A DNA stretch of 64,000 bases, taken from Ezakiella coagulans. GTDB lineage: Bacteria; Bacillota; Clostridia; Tissierellales; Peptoniphilaceae. Under the pieces are notes generated by a model. It was not told the origin of the DNA and made no database searches. It saw nothing but the letters and a program-made list of their open reading frames with translations. The stretch lies in contig NZ_QEKV01000002.1 of NCBI RefSeq assembly GCF_003096635.1, forward strand, positions 157,388-221,387, written 5' to 3'. Below are positions 45,967 to 54,855 of the stretch, one piece after another (position 1 is the first letter of the stretch; each line of letters opens with the position of its first letter). Position numbers and translations under genes: made by a program.

Positions 45967-46758
45967 TTGAAAATGTTTTTTAATGTGCTGGGAGCTAAGA
46001 TCCCGGCATATGGTTTTTTTATAGCTATAGGGCTTTGTTTTATTATGCTCTATTTGAGGTATCAAAAATATTATAAGGAGCTTGATTTCGATACGGCTCT
46101 TAGTGCGATGATATATGCACTTCTTATCGGAGGAGCGGGAGCGAAACTTCTTTACTGGATTACTGATCCGTCGAGTTTTATGATACTTTTCGATTCAAAG
46201 TATCCGCTCCTTCAAAGAATACAATATTCATTTAGCGGAGGAATGGTCTTCTTGGGAGGACTGATCGGTGCAGGAATCGGAGTTGTGTTATTTTTAAAGA
46301 AATACAAACATATAAAACCGCTGAAGCTTTTGGATATGTTTGCAATATCGATGCCGATTTTACAGATGTTTGGAAGAGTAGGATGCTTTTTTGCAGGATG
46401 TTGCTATGGAAGAGCTTCAAATTCTTGCATAGCCGTACAATTTCCGAAAGGTGGACTTGCACCGGCAGGTGTTTCGGTTCTACCTACGCAACTTTTCGGA
46501 GTGGTCGGAAACTTTATAATTGTTATTACACTTTTAATTTATTCTAAAAAGAATAAACACCCGGGCAGAATTTTCGGACTATATCTAATAATGTACTCAA
46601 TCGGAAGATTTATATTGGAATTTTTCAGAGGAGACGAAATCAGAGGAATCTATGGAGCACTCTCAACCTCACAATGGATTTCGATTCCATTATTGGTGCT
46701 TGGAATTATTTTGTTTGTAAAGGCAAAGGAAGAAGTATATGAAAAAAATATTGATTAG
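45967..46758 (+). CDS. lgt: Prolipoprotein diacylglyceryl transferase family protein
   Basis: 263 residues, seven helices, TTG start after GGAGG. The signature GRVGCFFAGCCYGR replaces the enterobacterial GRxGNFxNxExxGR, and VLPTQLFG and GRFILEFFRGD carry the conserved Arg and Glu. It attaches diacylglycerol to the lipobox Cys of prelipoproteins, such as the binding proteins in this window. Overlaps the next gene by 20 bases. Confidence 0.85.
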   Translation: MKMFFNVLGAKIPAYGFFIAIGLCFIMLYLRYQKYYKELDFDTALSAMIYALLIGGAGAKLLYWITDPSSFMILFDSKYPLLQRIQYSFSGGMVFLGGLIGAGIGVVLFLKKYKHIKPLKLLDMFAISMPILQMFGRVGCFFAGCCYGRASNSCIAVQFPKGGLAPAGVSVLPTQLFGVVGNFIIVITLLIYSKKNKHPGRIFGLYLIMYSIGRFILEFFRGDEIRGIYGALSTSQWISIPLLVLGIILFVKAKEEVYEKNID

Positions 46759-47437
46759 CACCGGCATGCTTTATGCCGAAGACGACAAATGGAACACACT
46801 TGTGCCGATTGCATATAGCGAGGCGATTAAAAGAGCGGGCGGAGTGCCTGTTATTGTGCCTAATATCGCCGATGATGATTTAATCGATTCATACGTCGAA
46901 ATGTGTGACGGTTTTCTCTTTACCGGTGGCGTTGATATTAATCCGATGATTTATAATGAAGAGATGATTCTTGAAACCAAAAAATATTCTTTTGAAAGAG
47001 ATGAATTCGAATTAAAGCTTTTAGAAAAAATCAGGGATATAAATAAACCTATTTTGGGAATTTGTCGAGGAATGCAACTCATAAATTCGGTCTACGGCGG
47101 AAGCCTTTATCAGGATTTGAAAACGGCGGGATTCAATTTAAATCACAACAATCCTCAAAATATTACCGATGGTACACATTCAATTGCAATTGAAAAGGAT
47201 TCGATTTTATTTGATATTTTCGGAGAAAAAGAGATTGTGAATTCGTATCACCATCAGGCAGTAAAGGACGTTGCCGAAGGCTTTAGAGTGACATCGCGTG
47301 CAAAGGACGGCATTGTTGAATCGATGGAATGGACGGGTGAGAGATACATTCACCTTGTTCAATTTCATCCTGAAATGATGATTTATAAGCATGAAAAGTT
47401 CGAAAAGATTTTTGAGGACTTTGTGAAAAGAGCATGA
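46739..47437 (+). CDS. Class I glutamine amidotransferase-like (peptidase C26, gamma-glutamyl hydrolase type)
   Basis: 232 residues. The nucleophile elbow is LGICRGMQLIN, with Cys near residue 107, and the catalytic His is in FHPEMM. The PuuD/peptidase C26 group hydrolyses gamma-glutamyl amides. Coupled to lgt and to the SDR gene by overlap. Confidence 0.87.
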   Translation: MKKILISTGMLYAEDDKWNTLVPIAYSEAIKRAGGVPVIVPNIADDDLIDSYVEMCDGFLFTGGVDINPMIYNEEMILETKKYSFERDEFELKLLEKIRDINKPILGICRGMQLINSVYGGSLYQDLKTAGFNLNHNNPQNITDGTHSIAIEKDSILFDIFGEKEIVNSYHHQAVKDVAEGFRVTSRAKDGIVESMEWTGERYIHLVQFHPEMMIYKHEKFEKIFEDFVKRA

Positions 47438-48156
47438 AGAATATACTTTTAACCGGAGCGAGTGGGGGAATCGGATACGCAATTGCGAGAAAATTTCTTG
47501 AAAATAGCGATGCTAGAATGATTCTTCAATATAATACGCACGCTCAAAAAATTGAAAGTTTAAAGGAAGAGTTTCCTTATAGAATCGATTCATACAAAGC
47601 GGACCTTTCGGATGAAAAGAGCGTGGTCGAATTTTTAAAGAAAATCGACAGCGATTATAAAAGGCTGGACATTATAATTCACAGTGCCGGAATAAGTGTT
47701 GTCGACACGATTAACCACACAAAAGTAGAGGACATTTCAAAGATTATTAACGTAAATCTTAAGTCCCCGATTTTAATAACGCAAAAACTTGTGGGAAAGA
47801 TGATCGAGAAAAAATCCGGAGTTATAATTTTTATCTCCTCGATGTGGGGAATTACGGGTTCGTCTTGCGAGTCGGTTTACTCCGCAACAAAGGGCGGTAT
47901 TATTGCTTTTTCAAACAGTCTGTCAAAAGAACTTGGACCGTCGAACATTAGAGTGAACAGCGTTAGCCCGGGCTTTATAAATACGGCGATGAATGACAAT
48001 ATAAAAATTGAAGACAGAGATTTATTTGTTTCGGAAATTCCACTTCTAAGAGCAGGGGAGGCAACCGACGTTTCGAATGCGATTTATTTTCTTTGCAGCG
48101 ACGAAGCCTCATATATTTCGGGAGCAAACCTCCGAGTTGATGGGGGCTATTTATAA
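47434..48156 (+). CDS. Short-chain dehydrogenase/reductase (FabG-like)
   Basis: 240 residues. TGASGGIGYAIARKF binds NAD(P); YSATKGG is the YxxxK active site, with Ser in FISSMWG. Closest to 3-oxoacyl-ACP reductases. ATGA overlap with the previous gene. No fatty-acid genes adjoin, so FabG function is uncertain. Confidence 0.87.
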   Translation: MKNILLTGASGGIGYAIARKFLENSDARMILQYNTHAQKIESLKEEFPYRIDSYKADLSDEKSVVEFLKKIDSDYKRLDIIIHSAGISVVDTINHTKVEDISKIINVNLKSPILITQKLVGKMIEKKSGVIIFISSMWGITGSSCESVYSATKGGIIAFSNSLSKELGPSNIRVNSVSPGFINTAMNDNIKIEDRDLFVSEIPLLRAGEATDVSNAIYFLCSDEASYISGANLRVDGGYL

Positions 48157-48241
48157 TATGTAATTTGTTTGTGTGAAATTTAATTGGAAAAATATTTATG
48201 CACATATTTAAAATATGACAATTTATTTTTATACAAACACA

Positions 48242-48275
48242 AAAATAACAGGACTCTAAGGGGTCCTGTTATTTT
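48242..48275. terminator. Bidirectional terminator
   Basis: 13-bp stem aaaataacaggac / gtcctgttatttt between convergent genes. Confidence 0.88.
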
Positions 48276-48894
48276 AAAATTTAAATCTGATATATTTTAT
48301 CTTAACGCCGTTTTCTCTGAACCTTTCTTCATAGTGACTTATTGGAGTTGTCGGTGGAGCGTCGTCCGACTTTTCGAGAATTACGCCGTCCACTTCTTCG
48401 ATGTAGGAAAGAGTATCTACATAAAGCTCATCGTCGTCGGTTCTAAAGTCGATTTCGCCGTCGGGTTTTAAAATATTTTTGTACTTTAAAAGTCTTGAAG
48501 GATAGGTAAGACGTCTATTATTTTGTCTATTTTTCGGCCAAGGATTCGGAAAGTGAATCGTGATTGAATCAACTTCGTTTTCCGCAAAAATATTTTCGAC
48601 GTGGTCAATTTCTCGTGGAATGATGAGAGCGTTATCAACATTTGACTCGAGAAGTTCATCAAGTGCATAAACTAAAACACCGGCTTCCTTGTCCCAAAGC
48701 ACAAAATTTCTGTTTTTGTCTTTTCGTGCAAGTGCAAGACAGTAGCCACCGCTTCCGCAACCTATGTCAAGATGAATCGGATTGTTATTATTAAATTTTT
48801 CGCTCCAGTGGCCTTTGTTTTCTTCCGGCCAGAAGAAAGCCTTGCCGCTGTCAAGCAATGTGGGCACTGCCCACCATTTTTTTCTCATTCTCAT
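48274..48894 (-). CDS. trmB: tRNA (guanine-N7-)-methyltransferase
   Basis: 206 residues starting MRMRKKWWA, the usual TrmB N-terminus; a start 11 codons upstream is possible but not supported. DIGCGSGGYCLAL binds SAM, and IHFPNPWPKNRQNNRR is the TrmB PDPWPKxRH-type motif. Methylates G46 of tRNA. Its plus-strand neighbour is convergent. Confidence 0.93.
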   Translation of the reverse strand: MRMRKKWWAVPTLLDSGKAFFWPEENKGHWSEKFNNNNPIHLDIGCGSGGYCLALARKDKNRNFVLWDKEAGVLVYALDELLESNVDNALIIPREIDHVENIFAENEVDSITIHFPNPWPKNRQNNRRLTYPSRLLKYKNILKPDGEIDFRTDDDELYVDTLSYIEEVDGVILEKSDDAPPTTPISHYEERFRENGVKIKYIRFKF

Positions 48895-49026
48895 AAAAAA
48901 CACCACATCCATTTTATCATAAATCACAGAATAAATAAACAGATTTAATTTTAATAAGTCTTTTGAAATATGACTTTTAATTTTTTAATATACATTAAAA
49001 GTATATCTTATACATAGAACATGATG

Positions 49027-49050
49027 AATTAGTGATTAACATCACTAATT
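49027..49050. promoter_or_regulatory. CRP/FNR-like palindrome upstream of the ferredoxin gene
   Basis: Perfect inverted repeat AATTAGTGA-TTAACA-TCACTAATT. The GTGA-N6-TCAC core resembles CRP/FNR-family sites. It is about 90 bases before the -10 box. Confidence 0.45.
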
Positions 49051-49135
49051 ATACGTAACTGTACTCACATTTCTAAAAAGATTACGTTTTTTTATCATTA
49101 TTTTATATAAAACTGTGTAATTTTTATGAAAGTGT

Positions 49136-49144
49136 GGTATAATA
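49136..49144 (+). promoter_or_regulatory. Extended -10 promoter of the ferredoxin gene
   Basis: TGGTATAAT at 49136-49144: an extended -10 (TGn) joined to a perfect TATAAT, with no clear -35. Confidence 0.65.
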
Positions 49145-49195
49145 TATGTAGATGAGATAAGAGATCTCATTTCAAAATACAAAGGAGGAACTTCT

Positions 49196-49366
49196 ATGAC
49201 ATATCATATTACAGATGATTGCATCGCTTGCGGTCAATGTCAAGCTGAATGCCCTGTAGATGCAATTTCAGATGGCGACATTTACTCAATCGATGGTGAA
49301 AAGTGCATCGGATGCGGAAACTGTGCAGACGTTTGCCCAACAGGATCATGTGTACCTTGTGAATAG
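49196..49366 (+). CDS. 2[4Fe-4S] ferredoxin
   Basis: 56-residue clostridial-type ferredoxin with two clusters: [12 protein letters not shown] (C9, C12, C15, C19) and [12 protein letters not shown] (C37, C40, C43, C47). Two extra cysteines near the end (CVPC) may be structural. Ribosome binding site AAAGGAGG. The main low-potential electron carrier in anaerobes; a likely partner of the hydrogenase and of radical SAM enzymes. It is too short for usual length cut-offs. Confidence 0.95.
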   Translation: MTYHITDDCIACGQCQAECPVDAISDGDIYSIDGEKCIGCGNCADVCPTGSCVPCE

Positions 49367-49400
49367 TAGGTACATAACAACGACATAAGTTGTCGTTAAA

Positions 49401-49429
49401 AAGAGTCTTATTATAAGGCTCTTTTTTTT
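49401..49429 (+). terminator. Ferredoxin terminator
   Basis: 10-bp stem aagagtctta / taaggctctt, then eight T. A second small stem aacgaca / tgtcgtt (49379-49397) precedes it. Confidence 0.88.
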
Positions 49430-49436
49430 GGATGAC

Positions 49437-49575
49437 GGGCATGTTCTAATGCTGGGGTGAAAATCCCCACAGAGCGTAGTTACCGACGAATCTAATAGCG
49501 ACTTGCATGTTTTAGATGGTGACATCTAGGAGAGAAGAACGGGTAGCGAAACCGTATGAAAAACTCCTGGCCCCA
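49437..49575 (+). other. RNA-like remnant, possibly a group II intron fragment
   Basis: Non-coding and rich in short stems with GNRA-type loops: TAGATG-GTGA-CATCTA (49513-49528), GGGG...CCCC around GAAA (49454-49468), and ACGG...CCGT around GCGAAA. Such stems and phrases resemble group II intron domain I, though I cannot confirm it. It abuts a truncated ABC gene. Confidence 0.35.
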
Positions 49576-49842
49576 ATCTTTGCAAACAAAAGTGTGGATA
49601 CAATTATAAATCCAGCAGTCGCCAATTTATCTGGCGGGGAAAAACAAAGAATAGCCTTCGCCAGGGTCATATATAGAGATCCAGATGTCTTGATTTTGGA
49701 CGAAATCACATCCAACATAGACGACAAGTCAGCTCGTGAAATCTACGCACGCGTTAATGAAGAGAGAAATAAGAGAATAACCTTTATAATCTCCCATGAT
49801 GACTTGCCGGGAGAAATATCCAATAAAGAGATTAAATTGTAA
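49516..49842 (+). pseudogene. ABC transporter ATPase, 3' fragment
   Basis: Only the last 90 or so residues of an ATPase remain: signature LSGGEKQRIAFARVIYRDP, Walker B VLILDEITSNID, H-loop IISHDD. The membrane domain and Walker A are missing. Homology starts near 49580 and the upstream DNA is the RNA-like remnant. Probably the lost partner half of the intact exporter at 49979, truncated by an insertion or deletion. Confidence 0.75.
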
Positions 49843-49860
49843 AAATTAAGATGACAAAAT

Positions 49861-49893
49861 AAAGTTGTGGGCCTAAAAACCCACAATTTTTTT
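49861..49893 (+). terminator. Terminator after the ABC fragment
   Basis: Stem aagttgtggg / cccacaattt, then T-run. Confidence 0.85.
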
Positions 49894-49921
49894 ATTGAAA
49901 AAAATAAAAAATGCAGTATTT

Positions 49922-49949
49922 ACTCATGTAATCTTTTTTAACTCATGTT
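49922..49949 (+). promoter_or_regulatory. Direct repeats before the ABC exporter gene
   Basis: actcatgta (49922-49930) and actcatgtt (49941-49949), 19 bp start to start, near two helical turns. Typical spacing for a dimeric response regulator; binding by the nearby regulator is a guess. Confidence 0.4.
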
Positions 49950-49978
49950 AGAATAAAAAATGTTAAAGGAGGTTTATT

Positions 49979-51553
49979 ATGAGTAAAATAATCAAAAAAC
50001 ATTGGTTGACATATGTTTTGGCGGTGATTTTAAGTATAGGGTCAGCGTTTTTATTTGCCATGTTTTCTGTTAGACTAGGGACAGTTGTTGACGTTGTAGT
50101 TAACCAAGATGTAGACTTTGTTTCAAAAATATTAGCATGTCTTAAGGTTGTAATCGGATGGTTTATTGTTTCCCTTTTATTCACGTATATAAAGAGTAAA
50201 AATGTATCAGACATAATTAGAGATGCAAAAAAAGACCTTTATGTGTCTGTCAATAAAAAGGAAATGAACGATTATGTATCAAAGTCAAATGAATATTATT
50301 TGAACAACTTTACAAAAAACATTGACCTATTGCAAACAAACTATTTGTCACCTAGATGTGAGATTGTTGCGAACTTTATATCGGCCTTGGTTAGTATTGG
50401 AACAATATTTTTTATCAATTGGAAGTTGGGTTTATCATTCGTTGGGGTTTCCCTTGTTACGATAATTTTATCCCAATTACCGGGAGTAATAATGGCTAAA
50501 AAAACCAATGAATTTTCAGATGAAAGTGCGAACTATTTAAAGGTAATAAATAATCATCTAAAAGGCTTTGAACAAATTAAACTACTTGGCGTATCTGATA
50601 TTTTTTTGAAAAAATACCTTGATAGGGATAAACAATATGAGAAAAGCAGGTTTTCGTATATATTTGTATCTAGCCTTGCCAATGACCTTGGACTTTTTTT
50701 CAGCTTTTTTGCCCAATTGGCTTGCATGTCAATAGGGGTATGGTTTGCTCTTAGGGGAGATATTACAGTTGGTTTATTAATTTCTGCAATAAACTTGTTA
50801 AATGGCGTGTTTAATCCCTTGCAACAATTAGCCTATAATAAAAACTTGATGGGGACAGTTAGCGACATAATGAAAAGTTTTGATGAAATTTTATCAACAG
50901 AGAAAAATAAAGGTCAACTAATTCAAAATAATATTTCAACCATAGACATTAAAGATTTGGATTTTAAGTTTGCAGAAGATAAGATAATTTTTGAAGACTT
51001 TAATACAAAATTTGAAAAAGGAAAAACCTACGCCATAGTAGGAGAATCCGGGCGAGGAAAGTCCACTCTTGCTAAGCTAATAATGAAATATTATGGCTCA
51101 GACCAGTACAAAGGCGAGATCCAGTTAAACAAGCAAGATGTAAATACAATTTTGACCGACGACCTTTATAAGAAAGTTGCTTATATACAAAGAAATGACT
51201 TTTATATTGATGGATCTGTAAGAGATAACATAGAGCTCTATAGAAAATTGGAAGCTAATAATGGTCTTTATAGGGAATTGAAATTTAATGACAGCTTTTT
51301 AGATAAGTCTATTGAAGAAGGGAGCAGGAACCAAGTGTCCACAGGTGAAAAACAAAGGATAGACATTGCAAGATTTCTGGTAGAAAATTATGATGTTATG
51401 ATTTTTGATGAGCCTACAAGTAACTTGGATAAGGAAACAAGCGAAATTATTTTTGATTTGATTTTTGGAATCAAAGATAGGATTGTTATCGTCATCACCC
51501 ATGTAAATGATGAAAATACACTAAAAAGATTTGATCAAGTTATAAGGTTATAA
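49979..51553 (+). CDS. ABC exporter, fused membrane and ATPase domains
   Basis: 524 residues, RBS AAAGGAGG. Six-helix membrane domain (residues about 1-290), then Walker A GESGRGKST, a degenerate signature VSTGEKQRI and Walker B VMIFDEPTSNLD. A degenerate signature is usual in one half of a heterodimeric exporter; the other half is the broken gene upstream. Codon and base texture differ from the flanks (more gcc, agg, ttgg), suggesting transfer. Probably exports a peptide or drug under the control of the two-component system that follows. Confidence 0.85.
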   Translation: MSKIIKKHWLTYVLAVILSIGSAFLFAMFSVRLGTVVDVVVNQDVDFVSKILACLKVVIGWFIVSLLFTYIKSKNVSDIIRDAKKDLYVSVNKKEMNDYVSKSNEYYLNNFTKNIDLLQTNYLSPRCEIVANFISALVSIGTIFFINWKLGLSFVGVSLVTIILSQLPGVIMAKKTNEFSDESANYLKVINNHLKGFEQIKLLGVSDIFLKKYLDRDKQYEKSRFSYIFVSSLANDLGLFFSFFAQLACMSIGVWFALRGDITVGLLISAINLLNGVFNPLQQLAYNKNLMGTVSDIMKSFDEILSTEKNKGQLIQNNISTIDIKDLDFKFAEDKIIFEDFNTKFEKGKTYAIVGESGRGKSTLAKLIMKYYGSDQYKGEIQLNKQDVNTILTDDLYKKVAYIQRNDFYIDGSVRDNIELYRKLEANNGLYRELKFNDSFLDKSIEEGSRNQVSTGEKQRIDIARFLVENYDVMIFDEPTSNLDKETSEIIFDLIFGIKDRIVIVITHVNDENTLKRFDQVIRL

Positions 51554-51634
51554 ATTTGTCTTATTTTCTTAAAGGACTGTGATAACTACTTTCTATATGG
51601 TAAAATAAAGCTATAGAGGGGTTGTGGTGAGTAT

Positions 51635-52783
51635 ATGTACAAGAAAATGTTAAAAAATATTAGCATCCATGCTTTTATACTGATGTATTTTGCTATTCTT
51701 CAAGCGACAGGTCTTTTGGTAAAAGACTATGTAGTTCTGGGAAAAATATTAAATTTAGCTAGGCGTGTAATTATTATTTTTGTTGCAGTGGAGTTGTCTA
51801 ATAATAAAATTTCTTTTAGGACTTCTTTAATATACAGTATTTTATTTATGGTCCCCATTGCTGTTGGTGCCTTGGACTTTGTTAGTTTTAATACTAAAAT
51901 TATTTATCTGACCTATGTTTTTATTTGCATTTATCTTGTGAAAGTTTTAAAGATAAAGAATTTTAAAAATATTAATATATTACCATTGACATTGAGGTCT
52001 TTGCTCATCTTGGCTTTGGGTTTTGGAGTGTTTGCTGGTGTTACGGTTTATATATTTGGCATTGATCCAAAATCAATAGACCTGATGTATCATTTTACCT
52101 ATTTATTTTTTGAATTGGTTTTGACCTTATATTTTAAAGAACAAGAAAATATTTACGACAAGATTTACAAGCTCTATTATCTGTCTGACCACATTGGTCA
52201 AGAGAGGGAAGAATTTGCCCGCGTTATCCACGACGATATTGTCCAGGATATTTTTGCCTGCAAGAATTACCTGTCGGCCAAGGACCCTGATTTGGGCTTC
52301 GTAAAAGAAATTTTAACTGACCTGGAGGACAAGGCCAGGGGGGTTATGAAATACTACCAGTCCAATGTTTACGATGACATTGATGTGGGTGCTTCCTTGG
52401 AGCATGTATTCGCAAATATTGCCAGCCTTTACAAGGATAAGGACCTTGATCTACACATGGATATAGAGCCTGAGGCTACAGATATTAAGGATAAAAAATT
52501 AAAACGCCTCTTGCTTTTGGTATCCAAGGAGCTAGTCAACAATATTTACAAGCACTCGGAGGGAAGATATTTAAATTATAGTCTTAGCATGGAGGATAAT
52601 AAAGTCCTTATAAATTTGGAGAGCGACGGGGCAACCAAGGAGGATTTTAAAAATATTCAGGAATCCAAGAGGGGGATTTTGATTCTGACTCTTTTGGTCG
52701 AGTCCAATTCTGGAAAGATAAATTATGATTTGAAGGGGGACAAATTGTTTACCCAAGTACTCATGGAGGTGAGGGAAAATTAA
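51635..52783 (+). CDS. Sensor histidine kinase, HisKA_3 (NarL/LuxR-coupled) type
   Basis: 382 residues. Residues 1-175 hold about six transmembrane helices. The phospho-acceptor His is in EEFARVIHDDIVQDIF (residues about 191-206). N-box KELVNNIYKHS is clear, and the G-box is reduced to KRGILILTLLVE. The membrane-embedded N-terminus lacks an obvious outer sensor domain, like peptide-sensing kinases. Translationally coupled to the response regulator gene. Part of the accessory island. Confidence 0.87.
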   Translation: MYKKMLKNISIHAFILMYFAILQATGLLVKDYVVLGKILNLARRVIIIFVAVELSNNKISFRTSLIYSILFMVPIAVGALDFVSFNTKIIYLTYVFICIYLVKVLKIKNFKNINILPLTLRSLLILALGFGVFAGVTVYIFGIDPKSIDLMYHFTYLFFELVLTLYFKEQENIYDKIYKLYYLSDHIGQEREEFARVIHDDIVQDIFACKNYLSAKDPDLGFVKEILTDLEDKARGVMKYYQSNVYDDIDVGASLEHVFANIASLYKDKDLDLHMDIEPEATDIKDKKLKRLLLLVSKELVNNIYKHSEGRYLNYSLSMEDNKVLINLESDGATKEDFKNIQESKRGILILTLLVESNSGKINYDLKGDKLFTQVLMEVREN

Positions 52784-53387
52784 AATTTTACTCTTAGACG
52801 ATCACAAGATTCTGGGCCAATCTATAAAGGTCCTCTTGGAAGAGCAGGAGGGGGTCGAGATGTGCACCTATATAGCTAGGCCGGAAGACTTGGATGCAAA
52901 TTTAAAAAATGCTTATGATATTTTGCTCCTGGATATAAATCTACGGGGAGAAAAAACTGGCTTAGAGATGATAGGTGGAATCTTGGAAAAATTCCCCGAC
53001 CAAAAGATAGTCATCTTGACCTCTTATGATTTGGAAAATTATAGACAGCGGGCCTTTGAATACGGGGCCAAAGATTTTATCAACAAGTCCATAGAAATCG
53101 GTGACATGATGGAAAGGCTAAGGAAAGTGCATGAGGGCAAGACCCGGGCCATCGCTGTCGAAATGGTAAACGAACTCAGCCCCAGGGAAGTGGAAGTCCT
53201 CACGGAACTTGTAAAGGGCGATAGCAAAAAGGAAATTGCCGAAAAACTCCACATCAGCGAACGCACCCTCTACAACCATATAGCCTCAATCTATGAAAAG
53301 TTCGGCGTGAAAAATATAGTTGAAGCCTACAATTCCGGCATGGAAAAAGGCTACATCAACCCATATGCAAATAAAAAGGAGCATTAA
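52779..53387 (+). CDS. NarL/LuxR-type response regulator, apparent AUU start
   Basis: 202 residues. Receiver domain: acidic pair in KILLLDDHK, phosphorylation Asp in LLLDINLRG and Lys in FINKS. C-terminal LuxR-type HTH, LSPREVEVLTELVKGDSKKEIAEKL. No ATG, GTG or TTG exists between the in-frame TGA at 52770 and the acidic pair; ATT at 52779 stands six bases after GGAGGTGA, so AUU is the best start. The first TTG downstream (52836) would remove the essential acidic pocket. Overlaps the kinase stop. Confidence 0.85.
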   Translation: MKILLLDDHKILGQSIKVLLEEQEGVEMCTYIARPEDLDANLKNAYDILLLDINLRGEKTGLEMIGGILEKFPDQKIVILTSYDLENYRQRAFEYGAKDFINKSIEIGDMMERLRKVHEGKTRAIAVEMVNELSPREVEVLTELVKGDSKKEIAEKLHISERTLYNHIASIYEKFGVKNIVEAYNSGMEKGYINPYANKKEH

Positions 53388-53400
53388 GCCTCCTTTTTTT
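53374..53400 (+). terminator. Terminator of the two-component operon
   Basis: Stem aaagga / tccttt with inner g/c pairs; the stop codon is in the loop; T-run follows. Confidence 0.75.
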
Positions 53401-53537
53401 GTGATTTAAATTTCTTTATTAAAAATATTTATCCTTGTATGCTATTCTTTATTATTTTTTTATTTACATTTTACAACTCGCAAATATTACAAAAACAATG
53501 GCTCGCTATAATGAGAATTAGTTTCAAGGAGGTAATT

Positions 53538-54854
53538 ATGAAACAAAGAATTTTAATTTTATTAACTGTATTTGCAATGCTTTTCACAGCAGGTTGCAAA
53601 AAGTCAGGAAGTGCAGCAAAAGAAGACGGAAGAACCGTAATAACATTTTGGCACTCTATGGGTGGAAACTTAAACGAAGCAATCGACAAGATGGTTGCAG
53701 ATTACAACGCATCTCAAAATAAGTATTTGGTAAAAGCTGAATTCCAAGGCGAATATGACGACGCTCTTACAAAATTAAGATCGGCATCGTCGGGCAGCGC
53801 TCTTGATGTTGATATAGTACAAGTTTTTGAATTAGGGGCAAGATTTATGATTGATTCAGGTCTAATAACTCCGGTTCAAGAAATGATCGACAAGACAAAT
53901 TTCAACACGGCAGATTTGGAGCCGAACCTTTTGGCATACTATACAATCGACGGAAAGTTGAACTCGATGCCTTTTAATTCATCGACACCGCTTCTTTATT
54001 ACAATAAGGATATGTTTAAAAAGGCGGGAATTACAGAAGTGCCGAAGAGTCTTGAAGAAATGGTTGAAGTCGGAGAAGAACTTAAGGCAAAGGGCGTTGA
54101 AATGCCGCTTAGTATGTCAATTTACGGCTGGTGGGTCGACCAATTTATGTTGAAACAACAAAAGCCGCTCTTCGATATGAACAACGGAAGAGGAGGAAAT
54201 CCTACAAAAACAGTGTTTGTTGAAAACGGCGGAATGGAAAACATTCTCGAAAGATGGAAAGAACTCGCCGATAAGGGCATAGCTCCAAACGTCGGAAGAA
54301 CGGGTGGAAAACAAGAATTCGTTTCGGGAGTTTCAGCAATGACTTTCGGATCGACAGCATCGCTTGCAGGAATTTTGCAAGAAGTCGGAGATAAATTTGA
54401 AGTCGGAACTGCATATTATCCTGCAGTAAACAAAGACGACAAGGGAATGGTTTCAATCGGCGGTGCATCTCTTTATATGATAGACTCGGGAAGCGACGAG
54501 AGAAAAGCCGGCGCATGGGATTTCATTTCATATATGGTTTCTCCGAAGTCACAAGCATATTGGAATGCAAACAGCGGATATTTTCCTGTGAATGTGAAAG
54601 CACACGATGAAGATGTGTTTAAGGAAAACATCAAGAAGTTCCCGCAATTCAAAACTGCAATAGATCAACTTCACGACTCAACTCCGGAAAGCCAAGGAGC
54701 AATTTGTGCAGTTTATCAAGAAAGCAGACAAGTTTTTGAAAAATATGTTGAAGATATGTTAAATGGTGTGAAAACTCCGAAAGAAGCAGCGGAAGCAATG
54801 CAAAAGGATATTGACTCCGCAATAAACGACTACAACAGAGCAAATAAGAAATAG
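53538..54854 (+). CDS. ugpB: Glycerol-3-phosphate-type ABC substrate-binding lipoprotein
   Basis: 438 residues from the ATG after AAGGAGG. Signal peptide with lipobox LFTAGC. TVITFWHSMGGNLNEAIDKM is the N-terminus of the UgpB-like cluster, and SLSMSIYGWWVDQFMLKQQ a binding-site region. The operon includes a glycerophosphodiesterase, which favours glycerol-3-phosphate or glycerophosphodiesters over sugars; direct specificity is inferred. It follows a weak -10 TATAAT (53507-53512). Confidence 0.85.
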   Translation: MKQRILILLTVFAMLFTAGCKKSGSAAKEDGRTVITFWHSMGGNLNEAIDKMVADYNASQNKYLVKAEFQGEYDDALTKLRSASSGSALDVDIVQVFELGARFMIDSGLITPVQEMIDKTNFNTADLEPNLLAYYTIDGKLNSMPFNSSTPLLYYNKDMFKKAGITEVPKSLEEMVEVGEELKAKGVEMPLSMSIYGWWVDQFMLKQQKPLFDMNNGRGGNPTKTVFVENGGMENILERWKELADKGIAPNVGRTGGKQEFVSGVSAMTFGSTASLAGILQEVGDKFEVGTAYYPAVNKDDKGMVSIGGASLYMIDSGSDERKAGAWDFISYMVSPKSQAYWNANSGYFPVNVKAHDEDVFKENIKKFPQFKTAIDQLHDSTPESQGAICAVYQESRQVFEKYVEDMLNGVKTPKEAAEAMQKDIDSAINDYNRANKK

Positions 54855-54855
54855 C

